This document shows positions 6,761 through 13,453 of a stretch of 15,466 nucleotides of DNA, piece by piece; positions within the stretch are counted from its first letter, which is position 1; each line of letters begins with the position of its first letter. Below the pieces are notes generated by a model. That model had not been told where the DNA came from and made no database searches. It saw only the letters and a program-made list of their open reading frames with translations. A program made the position numbers and the translations under genes. Origin of the DNA: Bacillota bacterium. GTDB lineage: Bacteria; Bacillota_A; Clostridia; Peptostreptococcales; Anaerovoracaceae. The stretch lies in contig JAFRWQ010000032.1 in assembly GCA_017437925.1 (NCBI GenBank), positions 1-15,466 of the forward strand, in the 5' to 3' direction.

Positions 6761-8047
6761 TTACTTATCTCTTTTGGGGAGCAGGGGTTCGGTCAGGCCT
6801 TCGACGCCCAGCAGTCCGCAGAGCAGCACATAGTTCTTGAAGAGGCCGCTCGTGATATCTGTGGGATCGAACCACTCGCCTGCGGAGTGGGCTCCGCCGC
6901 CCTTGCCGCCTCCGCCCATGCCCACGGCGGGTATGCCCATGGAGATGGGTATATTGGCGTCGGTGGAGGAGCAGCCCCTCATGCTGGGCTCTATGCCCAC
7001 AGCCTTAAAGGCCGCGACGGAAGCAGCGACTATGGGGCTGTCGTCGGGCTGGAGCTCGCCCACGGGCCTGTTGCCCAGCTGCTCGATGACGGCCTCGACC
7101 TTCTTCTCGCAGAGGGGGACGGCGCCGGGCCTGCTGTACCTGTCGCTGTAGAGCTCCCTGTCGTTGATCCAGCGGGCGTTCTCTTCTTCCACCGCCTGAG
7201 CGACGACCTCCTTGAAGCGGGCGTCCTCCGCATCGAGGCTCGCCTTGCCTTCGGACCTCATGTCCACCAGCATGGAGCAGGCGAAGGGTATGGAATTGAC
7301 CGAGGTCCCGCCCTCGACCACGCCCACCGAGAAGGTGGTCTTGGGGGTCTTGGGAGGCTTCATCTCAGCGAAGAGGGCGATGGCTCTGCCCATGGCCAGT
7401 ATGGGGTTGGGCATGCCGAAATCTCCGTAGGAGTGGCCGCCGGGGCCCTTGAAGCTGACTTTGTACCTGTAGGAACCGGTGCCTCCTGTGACTATGCCGG
7501 TGCTGCTGCCGTCGAAGGTGATGAAACCGTCGACCAGGTCGGCGTTCTCTTTCTTGCTGAAGAAGTGTCTGACGCCGTAGAGGTCTCCCAGGCCTTCCTC
7601 GCCGACGTTACCGCCTATGATGAGGTCGCCTTTGAACCTGACGCCCGAGTCCCTGATGACTCTGACCAGGGTAAGGATCTGGGCCAGCTGGGCGGTGTCG
7701 TCGCCTATGCCGGGGCAGTAGTAGCGCTCGCCCTCTTTTCTGATGGCGAGGGGAGTCTCCATGGGGAATACCGTGTCTATGTGGGCCGTCATGTAGACGG
7801 TGGGACCGTCTCCGGCGCCCTTGATCGTGGTGTAGACGTTGTTGACCTCGTCCACGGTGACCTCGCAGCCTTCGGCCCTGAGCATCTCAGCGAAGCGCTT
7901 CGATCTCAGCTCCTCGTGGCGGGAGAAGGCGGGGATGAGCACCAGCTCCTGATGCTGCTCCCAGGTATGGGCTTCGTCGGCCTTCATGAGCTCGCGGGCT
8001 TTTTTCAGCAGGCCGGAAGCCATGAGCTTTTCATAGGTCTGTTTCAT
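6761..8047 (-). CDS. M20-family metallopeptidase, tandem copy 2 (promoter-distal)
   Basis: A 428-residue M20/M25/M40-type zinc peptidase or deacylase (peptidase T/ArgE-like group). The di-metal site is legible: His89 and Asp91 (TAHIDTVF), the bridging Asp at 116/117 (PGIGDDTA), Glu150/Glu151 (GNVGEEGLGD, catalytic base and ligand), Asp179 (TFDGS) and His387 (GGAHS). The dimerisation lid domain spans about 185-300, with GPGGHS at 201-206. There is no signal peptide, so it is likely cytoplasmic, cleaving dipeptides/tripeptides or N-acyl amino acids. GAAAGGAG precedes the ATG at 8047. Its paralogue ends 38 bases upstream in the same operon; 101 of the first 160 residues match it. Copy 2 has a long glycine stretch before the final His (MGGGGKGGGAHS), shorter in its neighbour. 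The exact substrate is unknown. Confidence 0.88.
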   Translation of the reverse strand: MKQTYEKLMASGLLKKARELMKADEAHTWEQHQELVLIPAFSRHEELRSKRFAEMLRAEGCEVTVDEVNNVYTTIKGAGDGPTVYMTAHIDTVFPMETPLAIRKEGERYYCPGIGDDTAQLAQILTLVRVIRDSGVRFKGDLIIGGNVGEEGLGDLYGVRHFFSKKENADLVDGFITFDGSSTGIVTGGTGSYRYKVSFKGPGGHSYGDFGMPNPILAMGRAIALFAEMKPPKTPKTTFSVGVVEGGTSVNSIPFACSMLVDMRSEGKASLDAEDARFKEVVAQAVEEENARWINDRELYSDRYSRPGAVPLCEKKVEAVIEQLGNRPVGELQPDDSPIVAASVAAFKAVGIEPSMRGCSSTDANIPISMGIPAVGMGGGGKGGGAHSAGEWFDPTDITSGLFKNYVLLCGLLGVEGLTEPLLPKRDK

Positions 8048-8085
8048 AGGTTCTCCTTTCGTTTGACGGGAGTCGGTGAAATGCT

Positions 8086-9369
8086 TTATTTCTCAAGCTT
8101 CGGGAGCAGGGGCTCGGTGAGGCCTTCTACTCCCAGCAGGGCGGCGATGAGTATGAAGAGCTCGTAGACTCCCTGCTCAAGGCCGGTCGGGTCGAATTCT
8201 TCAGCCAGGCTGTGGGCTCCGGTGGACATGCCTCCGCCGCCCAGGGTGACTCCGGGAACTCCCAGAGAGATGGGCACGTTGGCGTCGGTGGAGGAGGCGG
8301 GGATGTAGCCGGTCTCATAGCCGAAGAACTCGTAATCGGCGGCGCAGGCCTTAATGAGCGGCAGATCGACGGGCTGGGAGCCTGCGGGCCTGTTGCCCAC
8401 CTGGACGATCTTGAGGCTCACCACGCGGTCGGCGTGGGCCGGTTCGCCGGGGCCGGGCTTGTAGGGGCTGTCGTTGTCCCTGTCCCTTTCGGCTGCCCAG
8501 CGGGCGTTCTCCTCTTCGACGGCAGCCTTGATGCAGGCCATGATCTCCTCGTTGGCCTTGTCCAGGCATTCCTTGGAGTCGGAGCGTATGTCGAGGAGGA
8601 ACTTGCAGTCGTGGGCTATGGAGTTGACGGAGGTGCCGCCTTCGACCACTCCGCAGGAGAAGGTGGTCCAGGGCTTCGTCGGGACCTTTACGTCCGCGAT
8701 CTTGGCGATGGCCCTTCCCATGGCGTGTATGGGGTTGGGCATACCGAAGTCGGCCATGCTGTGGCCTCCCGGGCCCGAGAAGCATATCTCGTACCTGTAG
8801 GAGCCGGTGCCTCCGTATACTATGGAGTGGGGGAAGCCGTCGACGGAGATGAAGCCGTCGATGCCGCTTGGATGGTCCTTAAAGAACTGCTTGACGCCGT
8901 AGAGGTCTCCCAGGCCTTCTTCTCCCACGTTTCCGCCTATGATCAGGTCTCCCTTGAACTTGATGCCGCTGGCTTTGAGGGCCCTCAGCAGGGTCAGGGT
9001 CTGGGAGAGGGCGGCGGTGTCGTCGCCTACGCCGGGGCAGGCGTACTTCTCGCCGTTCATTTTGATCTCGAGGGGAGTATCCATTGGGAATACGGTGTCG
9101 AGGTGGGCCGTGAAGTAAAGGGTGGGGCCGCAGCCGCTGCCCTTGATGACGGTGTAGACGTTATTCACCGAGTCTCTGATGCTCTCAAAGCCCTCGGCCT
9201 CCATGAGCTGCTGGTAGAAGTCGGCGCGCTTCTCCTCGTGGCGGGAGAAAGCGGGTACAAGTACCAGGGCCTTGTGCTGGGCGATGGTGTTGTCTCTGTC
9301 GGCAAAGATGGACTCCTTTGCCTTTTTCATAACTTCGGAGTTATGAAGTATCTCGTAGGTTTTTTTCAT
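8086..9369 (-). CDS. M20-family metallopeptidase, tandem copy 1 (promoter-proximal)
   Basis: A 427-residue M20 zinc peptidase or deacylase with the complete site: His89/Asp91 (TAHLDTVF), Asp116/Asp117 (PGVGDDTA), Glu150/Glu151 (GNVGEEGLGD), Asp177 (SVDGF), GPGGHS in the lid domain, and a late GAHS. A longer reading from 9405 is possible. I chose the ATG at 9369 because it is preceded by GAAAGGCGG, it gives an N terminus aligning residue for residue with its paralogue (MKxTYE), and the longer start would lie within the promoter-proximal leader. Both copies end in the same EGLTEPLLPK block. It is the first gene of the minus-strand run behind a well-matched sigma-70 promoter. Substrate unknown; dipeptidase or acyl-amino-acid deacylase are the leading options. 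Confidence 0.88.
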   Translation of the reverse strand: MKKTYEILHNSEVMKKAKESIFADRDNTIAQHKALVLVPAFSRHEEKRADFYQQLMEAEGFESIRDSVNNVYTVIKGSGCGPTLYFTAHLDTVFPMDTPLEIKMNGEKYACPGVGDDTAALSQTLTLLRALKASGIKFKGDLIIGGNVGEEGLGDLYGVKQFFKDHPSGIDGFISVDGFPHSIVYGGTGSYRYEICFSGPGGHSMADFGMPNPIHAMGRAIAKIADVKVPTKPWTTFSCGVVEGGTSVNSIAHDCKFLLDIRSDSKECLDKANEEIMACIKAAVEEENARWAAERDRDNDSPYKPGPGEPAHADRVVSLKIVQVGNRPAGSQPVDLPLIKACAADYEFFGYETGYIPASSTDANVPISLGVPGVTLGGGGMSTGAHSLAEEFDPTGLEQGVYELFILIAALLGVEGLTEPLLPKLEK

Positions 9370-9407
9370 AGTGCCGCCTTTCAGTTTTCGTAATAACATA
9401 CACAATA

Positions 9408-9436
9408 ATTATATAGTTTTACATAAAAGCTTTCAA
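9408..9436 (-). promoter_or_regulatory. Sigma-70-type promoter of the M20/reductase/redoxin operon
   Basis: On the minus strand, -35 TTGAAA (9431-9436) and -10 TATAAT (9408-9413) are separated by exactly 17 bases. The -10 is a perfect consensus and the -35 matches four of six positions. It lies 38 bases upstream of the chosen ATG at 9369, giving a leader of about 30 bases. The surrounding A+T richness contrasts with the G+C-rich genes. Confidence 0.8.
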
Positions 9437-9445
9437 TTGTGAAAT

Positions 9446-9483
9446 AGAGCCTGAGATGCTCCCCGCGGCGCATTTCAGGCTCT
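9446..9483 (-). terminator. 14-bp inverted repeat: yitT terminator or operator
   Basis: Arms 9446-9459 and 9470-9483 pair over 14 positions with one G-T pair around a 10-base loop. It sits after the yitT-like stop codon and ends nine bases before the -35 box of the next promoter. On the minus strand only TATTTC follows the stem, so the T tract is poor. It may be a weak yitT terminator, a regulator site, or both. The remainder of 9370-9545 holds only the promoter and a ribosome binding site. Confidence 0.55.
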
Positions 9484-9545
9484 GTAAATGTCTGATTTTC
9501 AGTTAATTGTTTATATCCCCGTGAGCAGCCGCTATTTCGCTGAGT

Positions 9546-10412
9546 CTAGCCCTGGGTAAAGCCGCGGCCGCGGCCGATTATCTCGCTGGAATTGGTGATC
9601 TGCATGAACACGTCTTTCTGAGTGTTCCTGATGAAGCTCCTGAGCTGGACCGCCTGCGAAGGTTTCATGTCGGCCAGTATGACGGTCTTGGGCTGGTGGG
9701 TGAAGGCGCCCTCGGCCTTGTAGACGGTCGCGCTGCGCTTGAGCTCGTTGATGATGAAGCCGCAGATCTCGTCGGGATCGTCGCAGATTATGGTAAAGCA
9801 TTTGCTTAGGTTCATGCTCTCTATAAGAGTATCTATTCCCAGGGACTTTCCCACGAGTCCGAGCACCGAGTACAGGCCCGTCGAAGCTCCGAAGACGAAG
9901 AACGAGAGTATGACCGAGGCGAGGTCCACCAATAGCAGGGCCGTGCCTATCTGAAAGCTAGTATGCTTTTTGAGTATCATGGCGATAATGTCGGTGCCGC
10001 CGCTCGAAGCCTGGATATTGAAGAGCATCGCAGATCCCAGGGCGGGGCAGGCGATGGCGAATATGAGCTCCAGCAGCGGTTCGCTTGTGAGGGGGCCTTC
10101 AAGGGTCACGAAGCGTTCGAGCAGCGCGAGGCAGGCCGACATCACCACCGTGGCGTAGACGGTGCGGATGCCGACGGATCTTCCCAGGAAGATGAAGCCT
10201 ATGGCGAGAAGGGTGTAGTTGGCGACGTTGGTGAAGGTCGAGGGGGTCATCCCGGTCATGGCGCTCAGGACGGTGGCAAGCCCGCTCACTCCGCCGAAGG
10301 CGAAATGGTTGGGGAATTTGAAGAAGTATATGCCGACGCACATTATCATCACCGCCAGAGTGATGGTCGAGTATTCTTTCACGGTCTCGCGTACCGTTTT
10401 TTTGTCATTCAT
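9546..10412 (-). CDS. YitT family membrane protein (DUF161 plus DUF2179)
   Basis: 288 residues, normal for the family. The N-terminal half is hydrophobic with about five to six membrane segments (around 16-34, 40-52, 62-78, 83-99, 115-133 and 156-175). It includes the family landmarks FGGVSGLATVL (39-49) and SSGGTDIIAMI (136-146). The C-terminal region (about 202-285) is the cytoplasmic DUF2179 domain, here beginning with KCFTIICDDPDEI. The function of YitT proteins is not well established; a transporter-like role in the inner membrane is often assumed. The ATG at 10412 has an AAGG-type site upstream. It is transcribed alone, ahead of the M20 operon on the same strand and divergent from the CotH pair. 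Confidence 0.92.
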   Translation of the reverse strand: MNDKKTVRETVKEYSTITLAVMIMCVGIYFFKFPNHFAFGGVSGLATVLSAMTGMTPSTFTNVANYTLLAIGFIFLGRSVGIRTVYATVVMSACLALLERFVTLEGPLTSEPLLELIFAIACPALGSAMLFNIQASSGGTDIIAMILKKHTSFQIGTALLLVDLASVILSFFVFGASTGLYSVLGLVGKSLGIDTLIESMNLSKCFTIICDDPDEICGFIINELKRSATVYKAEGAFTHQPKTVILADMKPSQAVQLRSFIRNTQKDVFMQITNSSEIIGRGRGFTQG

Positions 10413-10472
10413 TTTGGGACCTTTCGGGCTTTTGTCCGCCGATATTCTGCGGCGCTCGGACAGCGCCCCGAT

Positions 10473-10501
10473 ATATTAACAGAGTTCGCCGCGAAAGTGA
10501 A
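10473..10501 (-). promoter_or_regulatory. Possible yitT promoter
   Basis: Minus strand: TTCACT (10496-10501), 17-base spacer, TAATAT (10473-10478). Each box matches four of six consensus positions, so this is a tentative call supported mainly by spacing, A+T content and position 60 bases before the start. Confidence 0.4.
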
Positions 10502-10545
10502 CAGTTTTTTTGAGCAGGCGCGCAAAAACCGAAGCTTTCCCGGCG

Positions 10546-10574
10546 TTGTCCTGAGGCTCCCCGGGTGGTATAGT
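10546..10574 (+). promoter_or_regulatory. Promoter of the CotH-like gene pair
   Basis: TTGTCC (10546-10551) and TATAGT (10569-10574) with a 17-base spacer, about 60 bases before the first CotH start. The -10 matches five of six positions. The leader would be about 55 bases and carries a small TTAAG/CTTAA repeat (10596-10608) of unclear meaning. Confidence 0.6.
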
Positions 10575-10636
10575 ATAAACAGCGGATAATCGCCCTTAAG
10601 CCTCTTAAACCAGTATCGATTAGAGTGGATCATAAA

Positions 10637-12028
10637 ATGAAGACGATCAAAAGCCTGCTGACGGCCGCTCTGCTTTTATGCCTGATACCGGCCTCGCTGT
10701 ACGCTTTAAGACATCTGAATTACATACCCGTCCTTATCCCGGGCACCGTCAGGGATGAGGTGCCGGCGTCCGTCCCCGTGATCAGCGTCGACACCCGCGG
10801 CGCTGAAGTATTGAGCAGGGAGAAGTATGTCTCCTGCTCCGTCGACGTGTTCAACGCAGAGGCGGAATACGCCCTCAGCGGTGAAAAGGGCGGCATAAGG
10901 GTCAGGGGGAACTCTTCTTCGTACTACGGCGACCTGAGGCTTATAAGGGATAATTCCGTCCCCTACAGGTTAAAGTTCGATAAAAAGACAAACCTTCTGG
11001 GCCTCAACGGGGGAGCCGAATGCAAAAGCTGGGTCCTGGTGACCAACAACGCCGGAGCATCCGATTCGGTGAGGAACGATCTGGGCCTTCGCCTCGGAAG
11101 AAAGATAGTCGGCAGCGACGGCTATTACTGCTCCGACAGCAGGCTGGTCGCTCTCATGCTCAACGGAAGCTTTAAGGGAGTCTACACCCTCTGCGAGCAG
11201 AACCAGGTGAACAGACACCGGGTCGATATAGCGGAGCCCGAAGAGGGGGACGGGTCCGTCCTCATGGGCTATCTGGTCGAGATCGACAGGTACAACGAAG
11301 AGCCCCGTTTTTTGATGGATTACGGGGAAACGAGCGCCGAAGACGTAAACGGCGTCGCCAGAGTCTTCAGGAGCGCCTCCTATTCGGTCAAGAGCGACAT
11401 TTATTCGGACGACCAGCTCGATTTCATCGCCGAATACATCAGGGGCGCCTTCCGCATACTGTACGAGGCCGCGGAAAACTCCAACTATCTTTCGTTCGAC
11501 TCTGAATACAAGACCTGCCCGTCTTCGTTCACCGACTCAAGGTCCTGCCTTGAGGCAGCCTTCGACCTTCGCTCCATGGCGGATATGTATATACTTTACG
11601 AGCTCCTCTGCGACTACGACGTTGGAGAGAGCAGCTTTTACATGTGCGTCGACTTCACCGAAGAGAGCCCCAGGCTCTGCTTCACCGCCCCCTGGGATTT
11701 CGAGTGGATAGGTGAGGAAGACCCGGATGGAGGCTTCTTCGCCTGCGCGTTCCGGTGCGAAGATTTCGCGGAACAATACGGTGACAGGTCCAACCCCTGG
11801 TTCATACTGCTTTACAAGTTCGACTGGTTCAGAGAAATGGTAAGAGAGCGCTGGACGGAGCTGGGCGGCGCCGAAGGGATAATGAGCTGCGTCGAAGAAG
11901 AAAACGCGGCCGTCGAACTCTTCGCCGAAGATATGGAGCGAATGACCGAGACCAGCGTCAACAGTTCGCGCACAGTCTTTAACTGGATAAGCAGGAGGGC
12001 GGCCTGGCTGGACGAGGAGTGGAAATGA
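10637..12028 (+). CDS. CotH-family kinase-fold protein, tandem copy 1
   Basis: 463 residues with a hydrophobic N terminus (about 7-25) that acts as a membrane anchor or signal peptide, then an extracytoplasmic-looking domain of the CotH type (atypical protein kinase fold). Recognisable blocks are IRVRGNSS (87-94), PYRLKF with Lys113, KSWVL (130-134), GVYTLCEQNQVNRHRV with Glu187 (181-196), CDYDVGESSFYM (325-336) and APWDFEW (351-357). In CotH proteins the Lys, Glu and the Asp residues of these last blocks build the nucleotide/metal site; here the usual DFD reads DFE. The ATG at 10637 is preferred over GTG at 10625 because it aligns exactly with the start of the paralogue downstream and has GAGTGG eight bases upstream. 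The role is unknown; spore-coat function cannot be assumed. Confidence 0.85.
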   Translation: MKTIKSLLTAALLLCLIPASLYALRHLNYIPVLIPGTVRDEVPASVPVISVDTRGAEVLSREKYVSCSVDVFNAEAEYALSGEKGGIRVRGNSSSYYGDLRLIRDNSVPYRLKFDKKTNLLGLNGGAECKSWVLVTNNAGASDSVRNDLGLRLGRKIVGSDGYYCSDSRLVALMLNGSFKGVYTLCEQNQVNRHRVDIAEPEEGDGSVLMGYLVEIDRYNEEPRFLMDYGETSAEDVNGVARVFRSASYSVKSDIYSDDQLDFIAEYIRGAFRILYEAAENSNYLSFDSEYKTCPSSFTDSRSCLEAAFDLRSMADMYILYELLCDYDVGESSFYMCVDFTEESPRLCFTAPWDFEWIGEEDPDGGFFACAFRCEDFAEQYGDRSNPWFILLYKFDWFREMVRERWTELGGAEGIMSCVEEENAAVELFAEDMERMTETSVNSSRTVFNWISRRAAWLDEEWK

Positions 12029-12036
12029 CGTCTGAT

Positions 12037-12044
12037 AAAGGGAG
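12037..12044 (+). promoter_or_regulatory. Ribosome binding site deciding the second CotH start
   Basis: AAAGGGAG lies seven bases before ATG 12052. An alternative ATG at 12025 overlaps the previous stop as ATGA behind GAGGAG, so coupled initiation there is possible. The 12052 start gives exact N-terminal alignment with copy 1. Confidence 0.6.
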
Positions 12045-12051
12045 ATCTTCA

Positions 12052-13446
12052 ATGACAAAGAAGGCAGCGGTTATGCTCACCCTGATCCTCATATTTCTCG
12101 CGGCCTGCGGGGTGATCGCGCTGCGCCATCCCGGCTTTACGACGCGCGTGATCTCCCGTATCACGGCAAGATCGATCCCCCGGACCATACCCGTGATCAG
12201 CGTGGATACCGGCGGAGCCGAAGTACTGAGCAGGGAAGAATACGTGAGCTGCAGGGTCAGCACCCTCAATGTCGAACCGTCTCTGATCATGTCCGGTGTC
12301 GATGCCGGCATCAGAGTCAGGGGCAATTCCTCCGCGTATTACGGTGATATTGAGCAGATAAGGGCCCATTCCGTCCCCTACAGGCTCAAATTCGAGAAGA
12401 AGAACAACCTGCTGGGATTGAACGGCGGGGCAAAATGCAAAAGCTGGGTGTTGGATACCAGCAACAGCGGAGCCAGGGCTTCGGTGAAGACCGATCTGGC
12501 TCTGCGCCTGGGCAGAAAGATCGTCGGTTCGGACGGCTATTACTGCTCCGACAGCAGGCTGGTCGGCCTCATGCTCAACGGCGTATTCAAGGGGGTCTAC
12601 GTCCTCTGCGAGCAGAACCAGGTGAACAGGCACAGGGTGAATATAACCGAGCCCGAAAAAGGTGATACCGATGTACTCACCGGCTATTTCCTGGAGCTGG
12701 ATAATTACAGGGAAGAACCTTGTTTTGAGATGGATTACGGAGGCGTGAGCGCGGAAGACATCTACGGAGAGAGCAGGACCTTCAGGACGGTTTCCTACTC
12801 GGTCAAGAGCGACATATATTCAGACGCCCAGCTGGAATTCGTCTCATCTTACCTTAAAAACGTTTTCCGTATAGTGTACGAAGCTTGTGAGAGGTCGAAC
12901 TACCTCGCCTTGGACTCCGGATACAAGGCAGGGGAGTCTTCCTTCACCGACCCCAAAACATGCATCGAAGCGGTGCTGGACCTGCGTTCCGTCGCCGACA
13001 TGTACATTCTTTACGAGCTTTTGTGCGATTACGATGTGGGGGCGGCCAGCTTTTACATGTCCGTCGATTTCGCCGATGAATATCCCAGGCTCTGCTTCAC
13101 GGCCCCCTGGGACTTCGAGTGGACCTGGACAGCCGATCCCCAGACCGGCTTCTTTGCCGGCGCTTTTCAGCCGAAGGATTTCGGAGACAAATACGGAGAC
13201 AAGTCGAACCCCTGGTTCATACTGCTGTACAAACAGGAATGGTTCAGGGATATGGTGAAGGATCGCTGGCGGGAACTGGGAGGCTCCGAAGGCCTGATAC
13301 CATGCATCGACGAGGAAGAAGCCCAGGTGGAGCTTTTCTCGAAGGACATGGAACGCCTCTCGCACGGCAGCACCGAAAAACTGCGGGATCACTTTAACTG
13401 GGTGCGCAGAAGGGCGGCCTGGCTCGAAACTGTATGGGGACAGTGA
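12052..13446 (+). CDS. CotH-family kinase-fold lipoprotein, tandem copy 2
   Basis: 464 residues, aligned without gaps to the preceding gene with about 292 of 463 positions identical. The N terminus reads MTKK, a hydrophobic stretch, then LAAC at 16-19: a textbook lipobox, predicting cleavage and lipidation at Cys19. Copy 1 lacks this cysteine. Kinase-fold blocks are kept: IRVRGNSS, PYRLKF (Lys113), GVYVLCEQNQVNRHRV (Glu187), CDYDVGAASFYM (325-336) and APWDFEW, again DFE in place of the usual DFD. Residues 151-170 (LRLGRKIVGS and the following ten) are identical in both copies, while residues 1-45 are divergent. It follows copy 1 by 23 bases and so belongs to the same transcript. It ends seven bases from a convergent gene. 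The phosphoacceptor, if any, is unknown. Confidence 0.85.
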   Translation: MTKKAAVMLTLILIFLAACGVIALRHPGFTTRVISRITARSIPRTIPVISVDTGGAEVLSREEYVSCRVSTLNVEPSLIMSGVDAGIRVRGNSSAYYGDIEQIRAHSVPYRLKFEKKNNLLGLNGGAKCKSWVLDTSNSGARASVKTDLALRLGRKIVGSDGYYCSDSRLVGLMLNGVFKGVYVLCEQNQVNRHRVNITEPEKGDTDVLTGYFLELDNYREEPCFEMDYGGVSAEDIYGESRTFRTVSYSVKSDIYSDAQLEFVSSYLKNVFRIVYEACERSNYLALDSGYKAGESSFTDPKTCIEAVLDLRSVADMYILYELLCDYDVGAASFYMSVDFADEYPRLCFTAPWDFEWTWTADPQTGFFAGAFQPKDFGDKYGDKSNPWFILLYKQEWFRDMVKDRWRELGGSEGLIPCIDEEEAQVELFSKDMERLSHGSTEKLRDHFNWVRRRAAWLETVWGQ

Positions 13447-13453
13447 CTCCGGT

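Noticed and set aside
6266..8167. A 633-codon plus-strand open frame opposite the aldo/keto reductase and M20 gene
   Set aside because: It crosses the boundary of two well-supported minus-strand genes and shows no recognisable domain; it is a codon-bias shadow.
9370..9405. A 12-residue N-terminal extension of the promoter-proximal M20 peptidase (start at 9405)
   Set aside because: The upstream ATG lies within or beside the -10 region, lacks a ribosome site, and adds residues absent from the aligned paralogue.
10596..10608. Small TTAAG/CTTAA inverted repeat in the CotH leader
   Set aside because: Five A+T-rich pairs with a 3-base loop are within chance expectation and do not form a recognisable riboswitch or terminator.
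10625..10636. GTG start at 10625 for the first CotH gene
   Set aside because: No ribosome site precedes it, and the ATG at 10637 aligns exactly with the paralogue's start.
12019..12051. GTG at 12019 or ATG at 12025 as the second CotH start
   Set aside because: Not fully excluded, because ATG 12025 overlaps the previous stop. ATG 12052 has its own ribosome site, gives a normal short signal-peptide n-region and aligns with copy 1.
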